42,187 nucleotides of DNA from Nocardiopsis sp. MG754419 (GTDB lineage: Bacteria; Actinomycetota; Actinomycetes; Streptosporangiales; Streptosporangiaceae). Below, piece after piece: positions 1 to 7,961 of the stretch. Each line of letters opens with the position of its first letter. Position 1 is the first letter of the stretch. The stretch covers positions 1 to 42,187 of the forward strand of contig NZ_QOCZ01000034.1 of assembly GCF_018207095.1 (NCBI RefSeq). The letters run 5' to 3'. A program made the position numbers and the translations under genes. The notes under the pieces were generated by a model that was not told the DNA's origin, made no database searches, and saw only the letters and a list, made by a program, of their open reading frames with translations.

Positions 1-35
1 CCCCCACACCTGGTGGAGCCGACCCCAGCGCCCTC

Positions 36-51
36 CCGCCCCTTCGGGCGG
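36..51 (-). terminator. Hairpin after the SARP-type regulator gene
   Basis: A 6-bp GC stem (CCGCCC / GGGCGG) with a CTTC loop lies just downstream of the stop codon of the minus-strand regulator. No T tract follows, which is common for actinobacterial terminators. The role is inferred from position. Confidence 0.45.
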
Positions 52-57
52 TCCGGC

Positions 58-2013
58 TCACCCCGCCCCGTCGATGCGCCGGAGCAGGTCGGCCACCGGT
101 CCCAGGGTGAACATGCCGCCGGCGGCCCCGGCGTGCTCTCCGAGCGCGGGTGTCAGGGCGGCGCGCGCCCGCCGCAGCGCCGGCCGGTGCCCCAGCGCCA
201 GCGCGGCGTGGGCCACCAGGGCCCAGTGGGCCTCCATCACCAGTCCCGGAGCCGGGTCCTGGACCCGGTCCAGGGCACGGGAGGCCTCGTCCGGCCGGTC
301 CAGGGACAGCAGTCGCAGGGGCGCGACCCAGGGGGCGTGGGGTCCCCAGTCGGTGTCGGGCTCCTCCCGCCAGGGCGATCCGTGGCGCAGGCGCAGGCTC
401 AGCAGCGCCAGTGGCAATAGTCCCTGAGCGAGACCGGGCATCCCGGCCGGGATGGTGCGGTCGGCCGCGGCCCGGTAGGCCTCGGCCACCTCCGCCGGCG
501 CCCGGCCGGTCAGGTCCAGGCGCAGCGCCCGGTACCAGGTGGTGAAGACCTCCACCAGGGGGCGTTCGTGGCGACGGGCCAGCCGTGCGACGGCGTCGGC
601 GTGGTGGTCGGCGCGGTCGGTGTCGCCCACCGCCGCACCGGTCTGGACACCGATGAGGTGTCCCAGGATCTCGAAGGTGTCCAGACCCTGCCGTGCGGAC
701 AGCTCCACGAGTTCGGTGCCGATCCGGCCCCGTTCGTCGGCCAGTCCGGTGCGGTGGAAGGTCTGCATCCATCGGCCGTTGAGGGCGAACGCGAGCAGGG
801 TGGGATCGCCCAGCCCACGGGCCAGGTGTTCGGCCTCCAGGGCGGCCAGGCGGGGGCGTTCCGAGCGGTCGCCCCGTGATTCGAGGGCGACGGTCGACAG
901 CAGGCGTGCGCGCAGGGCGTGGTGCCCCTGGTGTCCGAGCGCGGTGAGGGTCTCCTCGGCCGCGGCGACCACCCGGGCGGCCTGTGCCGGGTCGTCGGAG
1001 TGTGTCCAGTTGGCGGGCACGTCGTAGGCGCCGATGACGCGGGCGGTGAGGTCGGGGTCGCCGAGTGCGCGCGCGGCGTCGACGGCCTCCATGCGGTGGG
1101 TGCGGGCCCTGGTCAGTCCCTCGGGTCCGGTGACGGCCAGGGCGCGCAGCAGACCCACGGTGGACTCCAGGCGGGCTCGGGGGCCGGGGCCGCTGCGGTA
1201 GGCGTCGGCGGTGCTGTGCCAGAGCCGGTCGACCGTGGCGGTGGGCGCCTCCACATGGTCGGCCTGGTGGAGAATGTCGTGTTCCAGGCGGCGCAGGGAC
1301 GGCCCCGGGTCCAGGCCCAACCGGTCCGCGAGCAGGGTGCGGGCCCGACGCAGCACGTCCAGGGCCTCCCCCTGGCGTCCGGCGCGGTACAGGGCCAGTG
1401 CCAGGGTGTGCCAGGCCTCTTCGCGCCAGGGGTGGTCGGTCACATGGGCGTCGAGGTCGGCGATGACCCGCCCGGTGTCCCCCGTGGCCAGGTGTGCCCT
1501 GGCCCGTGCCTCCACGGCGCCCAGACGTCGCTCGCCCAGGCGGGCACGTTCGGCGCGGGCCCAGGTCGTGTGGGCGACGTCGGTGTAGGCCGGGCCGCGC
1601 CACAGGTCCAGCGCCTCGTCCAGCAGCGCGGCGGACCGGGCCGGATCGGTGTCGATCGACGACGCGGCGGCGGTGAGGGCGTCCTCGAACTCCCGGGCGT
1701 CCACGGTGTGCGTGCGCAAGGCGTATCCGGTGCCCTGGGTGAGAAGGATCCGGGGCGTGGTCCGGGGCGCGCGGTCGGGTTCCAGCGCCCGGCGCAGCGC
1801 CGCCACGAAGGTGCGCACGGCCGCGACCGCGCCCGCGGGCGGAACGTCGTCCTCCCACAGATCGTCGACGAGCACCCGGACGGGGACCACGCGGCCCTGG
1901 GCGAGGATCAGCCGGGCCAGTACCGCGCGGTGGCGCGGGCCCTTCAAGGGCAGGGGTCGACCCCGTGCGTCCCAGGCCTGCACGGGCCCGAGCACCCCGA
2001 ATCGCACCGTCAC
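58..2013 (-). CDS. SARP/BTAD-family transcriptional regulator with TPR-like C-terminus
   Basis: A protein of about 651 aa. The N-terminus (FGVLGPVQAWDARG, then PLKGPRHRAVLARLIL) is the OmpR-like winged helix of SARP activators, roughly residues 1-95. A bacterial transcriptional activation domain follows at about 100-245, with the typical run YALRTHTVDAREFE and a LDLWRGPAYTDV segment. The remaining 400 residues are Ala/Leu/Arg-rich helices resembling TPR-type repeats. No P-loop is visible, so this is neither a full AfsR with an NB-ARC ATPase nor a minimal SARP. I chose the GTG at 2013 because GGGGGAG lies 8 bases upstream; an in-frame ATG at 2052 has no such site. It is divergent from the hydrolase at 2133 and may control it. 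SARPs usually activate secondary-metabolite genes, but no biosynthetic cluster is visible here. Confidence 0.88.
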   Translation of the reverse strand: MTVRFGVLGPVQAWDARGRPLPLKGPRHRAVLARLILAQGRVVPVRVLVDDLWEDDVPPAGAVAAVRTFVAALRRALEPDRAPRTTPRILLTQGTGYALRTHTVDAREFEDALTAAASSIDTDPARSAALLDEALDLWRGPAYTDVAHTTWARAERARLGERRLGAVEARARAHLATGDTGRVIADLDAHVTDHPWREEAWHTLALALYRAGRQGEALDVLRRARTLLADRLGLDPGPSLRRLEHDILHQADHVEAPTATVDRLWHSTADAYRSGPGPRARLESTVGLLRALAVTGPEGLTRARTHRMEAVDAARALGDPDLTARVIGAYDVPANWTHSDDPAQAARVVAAAEETLTALGHQGHHALRARLLSTVALESRGDRSERPRLAALEAEHLARGLGDPTLLAFALNGRWMQTFHRTGLADERGRIGTELVELSARQGLDTFEILGHLIGVQTGAAVGDTDRADHHADAVARLARRHERPLVEVFTTWYRALRLDLTGRAPAEVAEAYRAAADRTIPAGMPGLAQGLLPLALLSLRLRHGSPWREEPDTDWGPHAPWVAPLRLLSLDRPDEASRALDRVQDPAPGLVMEAHWALVAHAALALGHRPALRRARAALTPALGEHAGAAGGMFTLGPVADLLRRIDGAG

Positions 2014-2061
2014 CGACTCACTCCCCCTCTTTCCCCGCACGGACGCGGTCACCGTACCGCG

Positions 2062-2081
2062 TGCTCATCGCCTGCTCATCG
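2062..2081. promoter_or_regulatory. Tandem 9-bp direct repeat, candidate SARP-binding site
   Basis: TGCTCATCG occurs at 2062-2070 and again at 2073-2081, an exact 11-bp period, in the 119-bp intergenic region between the divergent SARP gene and hydrolase. SARPs bind direct repeats phased by one or two helical turns (11 or 22 bp), so this is a reasonable operator. A weaker copy (TGCTGGTCG, 2092-2100) is out of phase. Confidence 0.4.
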
Positions 2082-2132
2082 AGGGCGCCCATGCTGGTCG
2101 CACGGATCTCACCGACGAGAGGAAGCATCCGG

Positions 2133-3011
2133 ATGAGTATCGAGTTCCCCGGGTTCGAACACCGACGCGTGCCGGTGGCCGACGGGGTGTCGCTGAACGT
2201 GGCCGTGGGCGGGTCCGGGCCGGCCGTGGTGCTGTTGCACGGTTTCCCCCAGACGCACCTGATGTGGCGGCACGTGGCCGCCGACCTGGCGGTCGACCAC
2301 ACCGTCATCTGCCCGGACCTTCGCGGATACGGCGACAGCGACCGCCCCGTGGCGGAGGAGGACCACACCTACGCCAAGCGGACGATGGCCGCCGACGTGG
2401 TGGCCCTGGCCCGGACGCTGGGGCACGAACGGTTCGCGCTGGCCGGACACGACCGCGGAGCGCTGGTGGCGATCCGCGCCGGGTTGGACCACCCCGGGGC
2501 CATCACCCACCTGGCCGTGCTGGACGTGCTGCCGGTGCCGGAGATGTGGGAGGCGCTGCGGGGCGTCCACGGGGCGGTGGGGTTCCACCTGTACCTGATG
2601 GCCCAGCCGCCCGGGCTCCCCGAACAGATGATCGAGGCCGCGCCCGACGCGTTCTTCGGGCACTTCCTCGACGTGTGGACCACCGACCCGGAGGCGATCC
2701 CGGAGCCGGTGCGCCGGGTGTACCTGGACGCCTGCCGGAACGCGGTGCCCTCCATCGTGGCCGACTACCGTGCCTCGGCCGGGATCGACCTGGAACACGA
2801 TCTGGCCGCCCGCACGGCCGGGGACCGACTGACCATGCCGGTGACCGTGCTGCAGCAGGACTGGGGCGCCGCACTGGGCTACGACGCCCGCGGGTTGTGG
2901 AGCGGATGGGCCGAGGACCTGCGCCACGCCACGGTGACCTGTGGGCACTTCATGGCGGAGGAGGACCCCGGTCTGGTCGTCAAGGAGCTGCGCGCCCTGC
3001 TGGCGCGCTGA
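2133..3011 (+). CDS. Alpha/beta hydrolase of the haloacetate dehalogenase family
   Basis: A 292-aa cytoplasmic hydrolase. LLHGFPQ (34-40) is the oxyanion-hole loop. The nucleophile elbow GHDRG (105-109) has Asp107 instead of Ser, as in haloalkane/haloacetate dehalogenases and epoxide hydrolases. LAVLDVLP carries the probable acid Asp131, and GHFMAEEDP the catalytic His272. Overall spacing and the LDHPGAITHLAVLD run match the fluoroacetate dehalogenase group. Two substrate-pocket positions differ from that group: the second carboxylate-binding Arg after the nucleophile is Leu111, and the Trp of the HW halide site is Leu153 (FHLYLMAQPP). Defluorination is therefore doubtful and the true substrate is unknown. 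The ATG at 2133 follows a GAGAGGAAG ribosome site. It is divergent from the SARP regulator. Confidence 0.85.
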   Translation: MSIEFPGFEHRRVPVADGVSLNVAVGGSGPAVVLLHGFPQTHLMWRHVAADLAVDHTVICPDLRGYGDSDRPVAEEDHTYAKRTMAADVVALARTLGHERFALAGHDRGALVAIRAGLDHPGAITHLAVLDVLPVPEMWEALRGVHGAVGFHLYLMAQPPGLPEQMIEAAPDAFFGHFLDVWTTDPEAIPEPVRRVYLDACRNAVPSIVADYRASAGIDLEHDLAARTAGDRLTMPVTVLQQDWGAALGYDARGLWSGWAEDLRHATVTCGHFMAEEDPGLVVKELRALLAR

Positions 3012-3072
3012 CCGACCCCCGCGGTACCGGCCGGGCCGGCGCGGTCGGGGCGGTCGGGGCGCCCCGGCCGGG

Positions 3073-3885
3073 TCAGGCCTGGTCGCGCCGCACCCCGCGC
3101 CGGTCCACCGGGACGATCATCGGGGTGTGCGTCTCGGGGTCGTCGATGACGCGCACCGGCAGCCCGAACACCTTCTCCACCAGATCCGCGGTGACCACGG
3201 TCGCCGGTTCGCCCTCGGCGACGATCGCCCCGTCCTTCATGACGATCAGGTGGGTGGCGTACCGGCAGGCGTGGTTGAGGTCGTGCAGGACGGCGACCAG
3301 GGTGTGGCCCTGCTCGGCGTGCAGGTCCGCGCACAGGTCCAGCATGTCCATCTGGTGGGCGATGTCCAGGTAGGTGGTGGGCTCGTCCAGGAGCAACAGG
3401 GGGGTCTGCTGGGCCAGCACCATCGCCAGCCACACGCGTTGGCGCTGGCCTCCGGAGAGTTCGTCGACCGACCGGTCGGCCAGCACGCTCACGCCGGTGG
3501 ACTCCATCGCCTGGGCGACCACCGCCTCGTCCTGGGCCGACCACTGGCGCAGGAAGCTCTGGTGCGGGAAGCGACCGCGGGCCACCAGGTCGGCCACGCC
3601 GATGCCGTCGGGGGCGATGGAGGTCTGCGGCAGCAGCCCCAGGCGGCGGGCCACCTCCTTGGCCGGGTAGGAGTTGATCACCTGCCCGTCCAACAGCACG
3701 TTGCCCTCGGAGGGCTTGAGCGTGCGCGACAGGGCGCGCAGCAGCGTCGACTTGCCACAGGCGTTGGGGCCCACGATGACGGTGAAGGAGTTGTCGGGGA
3801 TGGTGACGGCCAACGCGCGCGAGATGACGCGTTGGTCATAGGCGAGGGTCAGGTCGCGGCCGGTGAGGCGGGCGTCGTCGTTCAT
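3073..3885 (-). CDS. Ferric-siderophore ABC transporter ATP-binding protein (FepC/FecE type)
   Basis: A 270-aa cytoplasmic ATPase powering iron-siderophore uptake. Walker A is GPNACGKST (39-47), the signature is LSGGQRQR and Walker B is LLLLDEPTTYLD with the D-loop typical of this subfamily. AVLHDLNHACRYA contains the switch His. Length and the LDIAHQMDMLDL stretch match FepC/FhuC-like proteins. It is the last gene of the minus-strand operon, 43 bp after the second permease, and so should be co-controlled by the iron box at 6162-6180. It converges on the hydrolase, with 61 bp between the stops. Confidence 0.95.
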   Translation of the reverse strand: MNDDARLTGRDLTLAYDQRVISRALAVTIPDNSFTVIVGPNACGKSTLLRALSRTLKPSEGNVLLDGQVINSYPAKEVARRLGLLPQTSIAPDGIGVADLVARGRFPHQSFLRQWSAQDEAVVAQAMESTGVSVLADRSVDELSGGQRQRVWLAMVLAQQTPLLLLDEPTTYLDIAHQMDMLDLCADLHAEQGHTLVAVLHDLNHACRYATHLIVMKDGAIVAEGEPATVVTADLVEKVFGLPVRVIDDPETHTPMIVPVDRRGVRRDQA

Positions 3886-3928
3886 CGTCGCTCTTTCGGG
3901 TGCGGGACGGGGTCGTGAGGGTGCGGTC

Positions 3929-5020
3929 TCAGGCGCGGCCGCCGCGCCACTCGGTGTACAGCAACCAGATGAGGTAGCTGCCGCCGATGACGGCGGTGAC
4001 CACGCCCACCGGGAGCTGGGTGGGGGCCAGGGCGCGCATGGCGACCAGGTCGGCCAGCACCAGCAGGGTGGCGCCCATGAGCGCGGAGCCGATGAGGGTG
4101 GTGCCGCCGGTGCGCATCAGGCGGCGGGCCAGCTGGGGCGCGGCCAGGGCCACGAACCCGACGGGGCCGGCCACGGCGATGGCCGCGCCGGTCAGGGCGC
4201 TGGCCGCGGCCAGGGCGATGATCTGGGTGGACCGGGTGTTCACGCCCAGCCCGCGGGCGATGTCCTCGCCCGACTCCATGAAGCGCAGGCGTCGGCCCAC
4301 GGCGAACAGCACGGGGGCGAGCAGCGCGAAACCGATCCACACCGCGGCGACCTCGCCCCAGCCGCGTCCGTTGAGACTGCCGATCATCCAGATCTGGGCG
4401 CCCAGGGCGTCGGTGAGGTCGGCGCGGGTCATGAGGTAGTCGCGGACCGAGGCGAGCATGGCCGAGACACCGATGCCGACGAGCACCAACCGGTAGCCCT
4501 GGACGCCGTTCTTCATGGCCAGGAGGTAGACGACGGCGGCCGTGACGAGACCGCCGGCGATGGCGCCCAGGGAGATCACGACACTGCTCGCGCCCAGGAC
4601 GAGGATGGCGAAGACCGCGCCGGTGGCGGCGCCCGAGGTGAACCCGATGATGTCGGGGCTGCCCAGGGCGTTGCGGGACAGGCTCTGGAAGACGGCGCCG
4701 GCGATGCCCAGGGCCGCGCCCACGCCGATGGCGGTCAGGGCGCGGGGCAGGCGCACGCCCTGCACGAAGAACACGTCCAGGCGTTCTCCGAAACCGAACA
4801 GGGCGCCGGGGACCGCCGCGAAGGGGATCTCGTAGTCGCCGACGGTGACCGAGACCGCCAGGGTCACCAGACTCACCGCGGCCAGGACGAGGCAGGTGAG
4901 CAGGGTGCGCGGGTGCAGCAGGAACGACAGGCGTTCATCGCGGCTGCGCCAGGCCACGGTGCCCCGGGGGCGGAGCCGGGTGCCGTCGGTGGGGCGGGGT
5001 GGTGCCAGGGTCTCGTTCAC
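3929..5020 (-). CDS. FecCD-family iron-siderophore permease (FepG type)
   Basis: A 363-aa integral membrane subunit of the iron-chelate importer. After a short Arg-rich cytoplasmic N-terminus come the expected roughly 9-10 hydrophobic helices. FecCD hallmarks are visible: the segment GNALGSPDIIGF-like (RNALGSPDIIGFTSGAATGA), ARGLGVNTRS as the ATPase-coupling loop, and GPVGFVALAAPQLARRL. The start is a GTG at 5020 whose GTGA overlaps the stop of the upstream permease by 4 bp, so the two subunits are probably translated together. They would form a heterodimer with the permease at 5017-6123. Confidence 0.95.
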   Translation of the reverse strand: MNETLAPPRPTDGTRLRPRGTVAWRSRDERLSFLLHPRTLLTCLVLAAVSLVTLAVSVTVGDYEIPFAAVPGALFGFGERLDVFFVQGVRLPRALTAIGVGAALGIAGAVFQSLSRNALGSPDIIGFTSGAATGAVFAILVLGASSVVISLGAIAGGLVTAAVVYLLAMKNGVQGYRLVLVGIGVSAMLASVRDYLMTRADLTDALGAQIWMIGSLNGRGWGEVAAVWIGFALLAPVLFAVGRRLRFMESGEDIARGLGVNTRSTQIIALAAASALTGAAIAVAGPVGFVALAAPQLARRLMRTGGTTLIGSALMGATLLVLADLVAMRALAPTQLPVGVVTAVIGGSYLIWLLYTEWRGGRA

Positions 5021-6123
5021 AGCTGCGCCATCTTTCTACTGCGGACCAGGGCGATGAACAGGGGTGCGCCGACGAGGGCGGTGATGATGCCGACCTCCAG
5101 CTCGGAGCCGGGCAGGACCACACGTCCGACGGTGTCGGCGGCGGTGAGCAGGATCGCTCCCAGGACGGCGGAGTAGGGCAGCAGCCAACGTTGGTCGGGG
5201 CCGGTGATGACCCGGGCTGCGTGCGGGATGATGAGGCCGACGAACCAGATCGGTCCCGCGGCGGCGGTGGCGGCCCCGCACAACAAGATGACGGCCACGG
5301 CGGTCCCGGCGCGGATCAGGGGGATGCGGGCGCCCAGGGTGGCGGCCAGGTCGTCGCCCAGGGCGACGGTGTTGAGGGAGGGCCCCAGGGCCAGGGTGAG
5401 CAGGATGCCCAGGACGAGGAAGGGGGCGACCTGCCAGAACAGGTCGAGGTCGCGCCCGGTGAGGGAGCCCACCTGCCAGAAGCGGATCCGGTCGAACACG
5501 AAGTCGTTGAGCACGATGACGCCGTAGATCAGCCCCTGGAGGACGGCGCCCAGGGCGGTGCCGGCCAGGGCCAGACGGACGGGGGTGGCGCTGGCGCGGC
5601 CCCGGGACCCCAGGGCGTAGACGGCCACGGCCGCGACGGCGGCGCCGATGAAGGCGGGCCACACCAGGGCGGAACCGCCCAGTCCGAACAGGAACACGGC
5701 GATGACGACAGCGGCGGCGGCCCCGGAGTTGATGCCGAGGATGCCGGGTTCGGCCAGAGGGTTGCGGGTGAGGGCCTGCATGAGCGCGCCCGCCAGACCG
5801 AGGGCGGCGCCCACGAAAATCCCGATGATCGTGCGGGGCACGCGCAGGGTGAGGATGACGTCGTGGTCGTAGGTGCCGTCGTAGTCGGTGAGGGCGGCCC
5901 AGACGTCCGCGGCGGGAATGGGCTTGGCTCCCACGGTGACGCTGAGCAGAGCACAGACGGCCAGGGCTCCCAGGGCGACGATCAGACCGATGGGGCGGAT
6001 GATGCGTCGGGTGAGGGCGGGGCGCGTTGGTGTGGGCGCGCGCAGGACCACGGCTTCCCCGTTCTGATGCTGGTGCGGATGGTGAATGTGGGGGTGATGA
6101 CGCCGGTGGTGTCGACGTCGCAT
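5017..6123 (-). CDS. FecCD-family iron-siderophore permease (FepD type) with His-rich N-terminus
   Basis: The first gene of the siderophore permease/ATPase operon, about 368 aa. It has roughly 9-10 membrane helices and the family motifs RNPLAEPGILGINSGAA, ATLGARIPL (coupling loop) and GPIWFVGLIIPHAARVI. The start is uncertain. ATG at 6123 gives a striking N-terminus with 9 His in the first 19 residues (MRRRHHRRHHPHIHHPHQHQ), but no clear ribosome site. A GTG at 6051 with a nearby GGGGAA would remove the His tract and start just before the first membrane helix. An open frame extends further, to 6219, but would cross the iron box and is unlikely. The gene is divergent from the binding protein at 6211. 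Confidence 0.92.
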   Translation of the reverse strand: MRRRHHRRHHPHIHHPHQHQNGEAVVLRAPTPTRPALTRRIIRPIGLIVALGALAVCALLSVTVGAKPIPAADVWAALTDYDGTYDHDVILTLRVPRTIIGIFVGAALGLAGALMQALTRNPLAEPGILGINSGAAAAVVIAVFLFGLGGSALVWPAFIGAAVAAVAVYALGSRGRASATPVRLALAGTALGAVLQGLIYGVIVLNDFVFDRIRFWQVGSLTGRDLDLFWQVAPFLVLGILLTLALGPSLNTVALGDDLAATLGARIPLIRAGTAVAVILLCGAATAAAGPIWFVGLIIPHAARVITGPDQRWLLPYSAVLGAILLTAADTVGRVVLPGSELEVGIITALVGAPLFIALVRSRKMAQL

Positions 6124-6161
6124 CGTACGGCACCGGAGGAAACCGGACGAACACCACCAGC

Positions 6162-6180
6162 ACAGGTTAGCCTTACCTAC
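6162..6180. promoter_or_regulatory. Iron box (IdeR/DmdR/DtxR-type operator)
   Basis: ACAGGTTAGCCTTACCTAC matches 15 of 19 positions of the actinobacterial iron-box consensus TTAGGTTAGSCTAACCTAA, including the central inverted repeat AGGTTAG/CTTACCT. It lies in the short gap between the divergent siderophore permease and binding-protein genes, where one repressor dimer pair could silence both when Fe2+ is plentiful. Regulation is inferred from the match and the context. Confidence 0.85.
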
Positions 6181-6210
6181 GTCATGCTCGCACGAAAGGG
6201 TCCCCGAACG

Positions 6211-7224
6211 ATGCCCCACACGCGCTCACTGTCGACCGCCCTCGCCCTCCCCCTGGTCGGGGTCCTCACGTTGACCGGGTGCGGACCCGGCCCGCGGGAA
6301 CCCGGCGCCGACGGTCCGGACGCCGGGCCGAGCCGCACCGTGCGGGCCGCCAACGGCGAGGTGGAGATCCCCGACGCCCCCGAACGGATCGCGGTGCTGT
6401 GGCGGCCCACGCTGGCCGCCGTCACCCTGCTGGGGCGGGACGTGGTGGGCACCATGGGCACGCCCGGCACCGCCGACCAGGGGTTGGCGCCGTTCCTACC
6501 CGAGGACGTCGACGGCGGCGCGTTGACCCTGGTCACCAACTCCCCCGTGGAGGACGACGTCAACATCGAGGAGTTGGCCACGGCCGAGCCGGACCTCATC
6601 ATCGGTGTGGACACCCAGGTGGGTGCGCAGACCGCGATGCTGGACTCCCTGGAGGCGATCGCCCCCACCGTCCTGTTGGAGTGGGAGGGCACCGGTTCCT
6701 GGCGCGGGCACCTGGAGGAGGTCGCCGACGTCCTGGCCGCCCCCGAGGCCGCCGAGGAGGCGTTGGAGGACTACGACACCGCCGTCGCCCAGGCCCGCGC
6801 CCGGATCGAGGAGGCCGGAGTGGACCCCGCCGGCACGGAGGTGTCCCTGGTGCGGTTGCAGGACGCCAACGAGATCCGACTGGAGACCCCCGCGTCCTTC
6901 CCCGGGCAGATCATCGACGACCTGGGCTTCGCACGCCCCGACACCCAGGTGGAGTCGGACGGGGACACCGACTTCATCCCGCACAGCTACGAGAACCTGG
7001 AGCAGGGCGACGGCGACGTCCTGTTCGTCATGGCCGGTTCCGGCTTCCCCGAGGCCCCGGTCACCTTCACCGACGGCGTGTGGTCCAACCTGGACGCCGT
7101 CCGGGACGAGCGGGTCTACCGGGTGGACCACGACGTCTGGGGCGCCGCCAACCACCACGGCGCGCACCGCATCATCGACGACGTCACCGCCGCCCTGACC
7201 GGACAGGCGGACCCGGCGGTGTAG
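6211..7224 (+). CDS. Iron-siderophore ABC transporter substrate-binding lipoprotein
   Basis: A 337-aa lipoprotein. The signal peptide ends in the lipobox LTGC near residue 22, followed by a Gly/Pro/Asp linker. The mature part is a TroA/FhuD-like (helical-backbone) receptor: VEIPDAPERIAVLWRPTLAA at the start of lobe 1, ATAEPDLIIGVD, and a C-terminal lobe ending in NLDAVRDERVYRVD. This layout is standard for ferric-siderophore receptors. The ATG at 6211 follows GAAAGGG by about 11 bases; an in-frame ATG at 6184 is possible. It is divergent from the two permeases and separated from them by the iron box. No siderophore biosynthesis gene is nearby, so it may serve an imported or elsewhere-encoded siderophore. 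Confidence 0.94.
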   Translation: MPHTRSLSTALALPLVGVLTLTGCGPGPREPGADGPDAGPSRTVRAANGEVEIPDAPERIAVLWRPTLAAVTLLGRDVVGTMGTPGTADQGLAPFLPEDVDGGALTLVTNSPVEDDVNIEELATAEPDLIIGVDTQVGAQTAMLDSLEAIAPTVLLEWEGTGSWRGHLEEVADVLAAPEAAEEALEDYDTAVAQARARIEEAGVDPAGTEVSLVRLQDANEIRLETPASFPGQIIDDLGFARPDTQVESDGDTDFIPHSYENLEQGDGDVLFVMAGSGFPEAPVTFTDGVWSNLDAVRDERVYRVDHDVWGAANHHGAHRIIDDVTAALTGQADPAV

Positions 7225-7225
7225 A

Positions 7226-7264
7226 CGCCCCGCACGGACGGGGGCGCCGTGACACACCACGGCG
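7226..7264. terminator. Overlapping alternative hairpins between convergent genes
   Basis: CGCCCC (7226-7231) pairs with GGGGCG (7241-7246), and CGCCGTG (7245-7251) pairs with CACGGCG (7258-7264) around an ACACAC loop. The two stems share 7245-7246 and compete at that edge. They fill the 40 bp between the binding-protein stop and the convergent GNAT stop, so a bidirectional terminator is the likely role. Confidence 0.55.
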
Positions 7265-7786
7265 TCACCCGCCCGCCCAGGTCAGGGTCTTCTCGTAGCG
7301 GGTGACCGGGTGCCATCCCAGGTGGGCGGGGAAGGTGACCTCGCCGCGCGGGCGGTACCCGAGACGTTCGTAGTAGGCGCGCAGACCCTGACCGGCGCTC
7401 ACACAGTCCAGGCGCACCAGGCCGCGACCGGCGTCGGTGGCCGTGTGCTCGACCCAGGCCAGCAGTCGCTCGCCCAGGCCACGGCCGGTGGCCCCACGAT
7501 CCACCATGAGCCCGTGCACGTAGTACGCGGGCACCGGCCCCGGGTCGGGCCACACCTGCGGGTCCTCCTCCAAGACCCGGACGGCCGCCACCGGCGCGCC
7601 GTCCTGGACCAGCCACCATTCACCCCGCTCGATCTGGGACCTGACCTGCTCGGGTGCGACCTCGCCGGGTGCCCACTGCTCGATCCCCCGGCGTCGCTGC
7701 CACCGGGCACAGGAGTCCCTCAGGCGGACCAGGTCCGCCGCATGGTGCGCGCGGGCGCGGGTCGGTCTCACGTGGTCCTGCACCAT
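7265..7786 (-). CDS. GNAT-family N-acetyltransferase
   Basis: A 173-aa cytoplasmic acyltransferase fold. The acetyl-CoA-binding loop is seen as VDRGATGRGLGERLLAW, preceded by the beta-strand YYVHGLMV, and the C-terminal part GLRAYYERLGYRPRGEV is the conserved strand and helix. N-terminal helices RLRDSCARWQRRRGIEQW and the EWWLVQDG strand complete the fold. The ATG at 7786 follows GGAAGG. The substrate cannot be predicted. It stands alone, convergent with the siderophore-binding gene and 175 bp downstream of the TSUP gene. Confidence 0.85.
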   Translation of the reverse strand: MVQDHVRPTRARAHHAADLVRLRDSCARWQRRRGIEQWAPGEVAPEQVRSQIERGEWWLVQDGAPVAAVRVLEEDPQVWPDPGPVPAYYVHGLMVDRGATGRGLGERLLAWVEHTATDAGRGLVRLDCVSAGQGLRAYYERLGYRPRGEVTFPAHLGWHPVTRYEKTLTWAGG

Positions 7787-7961
7787 GGGGCCCTTCCGAT
7801 TGGGTGTGCGCGCACGCGCCGTGTCACCGGGGCGAGCGTCGCGAGGACGTGCGAGCAGGACTATCACGGACGGCCCTCGCCCAGCGGCCCCCGCCCCACG
7901 CCACCGAGAGTCGAAGGGCCCCTGGCGTGGGTCACGGGGACGCCGGTCCTGCGCCGCGGAC

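Noticed and set aside
919-2136. A 405-codon plus-strand open frame opposite the SARP gene
   Set aside because: Low-complexity Gly/Val/Gln composition and full overlap with a gene that has clear domains mark it as a shadow frame.
3012-3072. GC-rich repeats between the hydrolase and the ABC ATPase as a terminator
   Set aside because: CCGGCC/GGCCGG copies are present but their one-base loop and alternatives make no single convincing hairpin.
1649-3373. Window as an antibiotic biosynthetic cluster (SARP, P450, MFS, thioesterase, APH-like kinase)
   Set aside because: These genes are scattered over 40 kb, and no PKS, NRPS, terpene or RiPP core enzyme is present.
4999-6210. Plus-strand extension of the siderophore-binding gene upstream of 6211
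   Set aside because: The extension is Gly/Asp-rich, antisense to the permease and lies before a proper lipoprotein signal peptide; the true start is at 6211.
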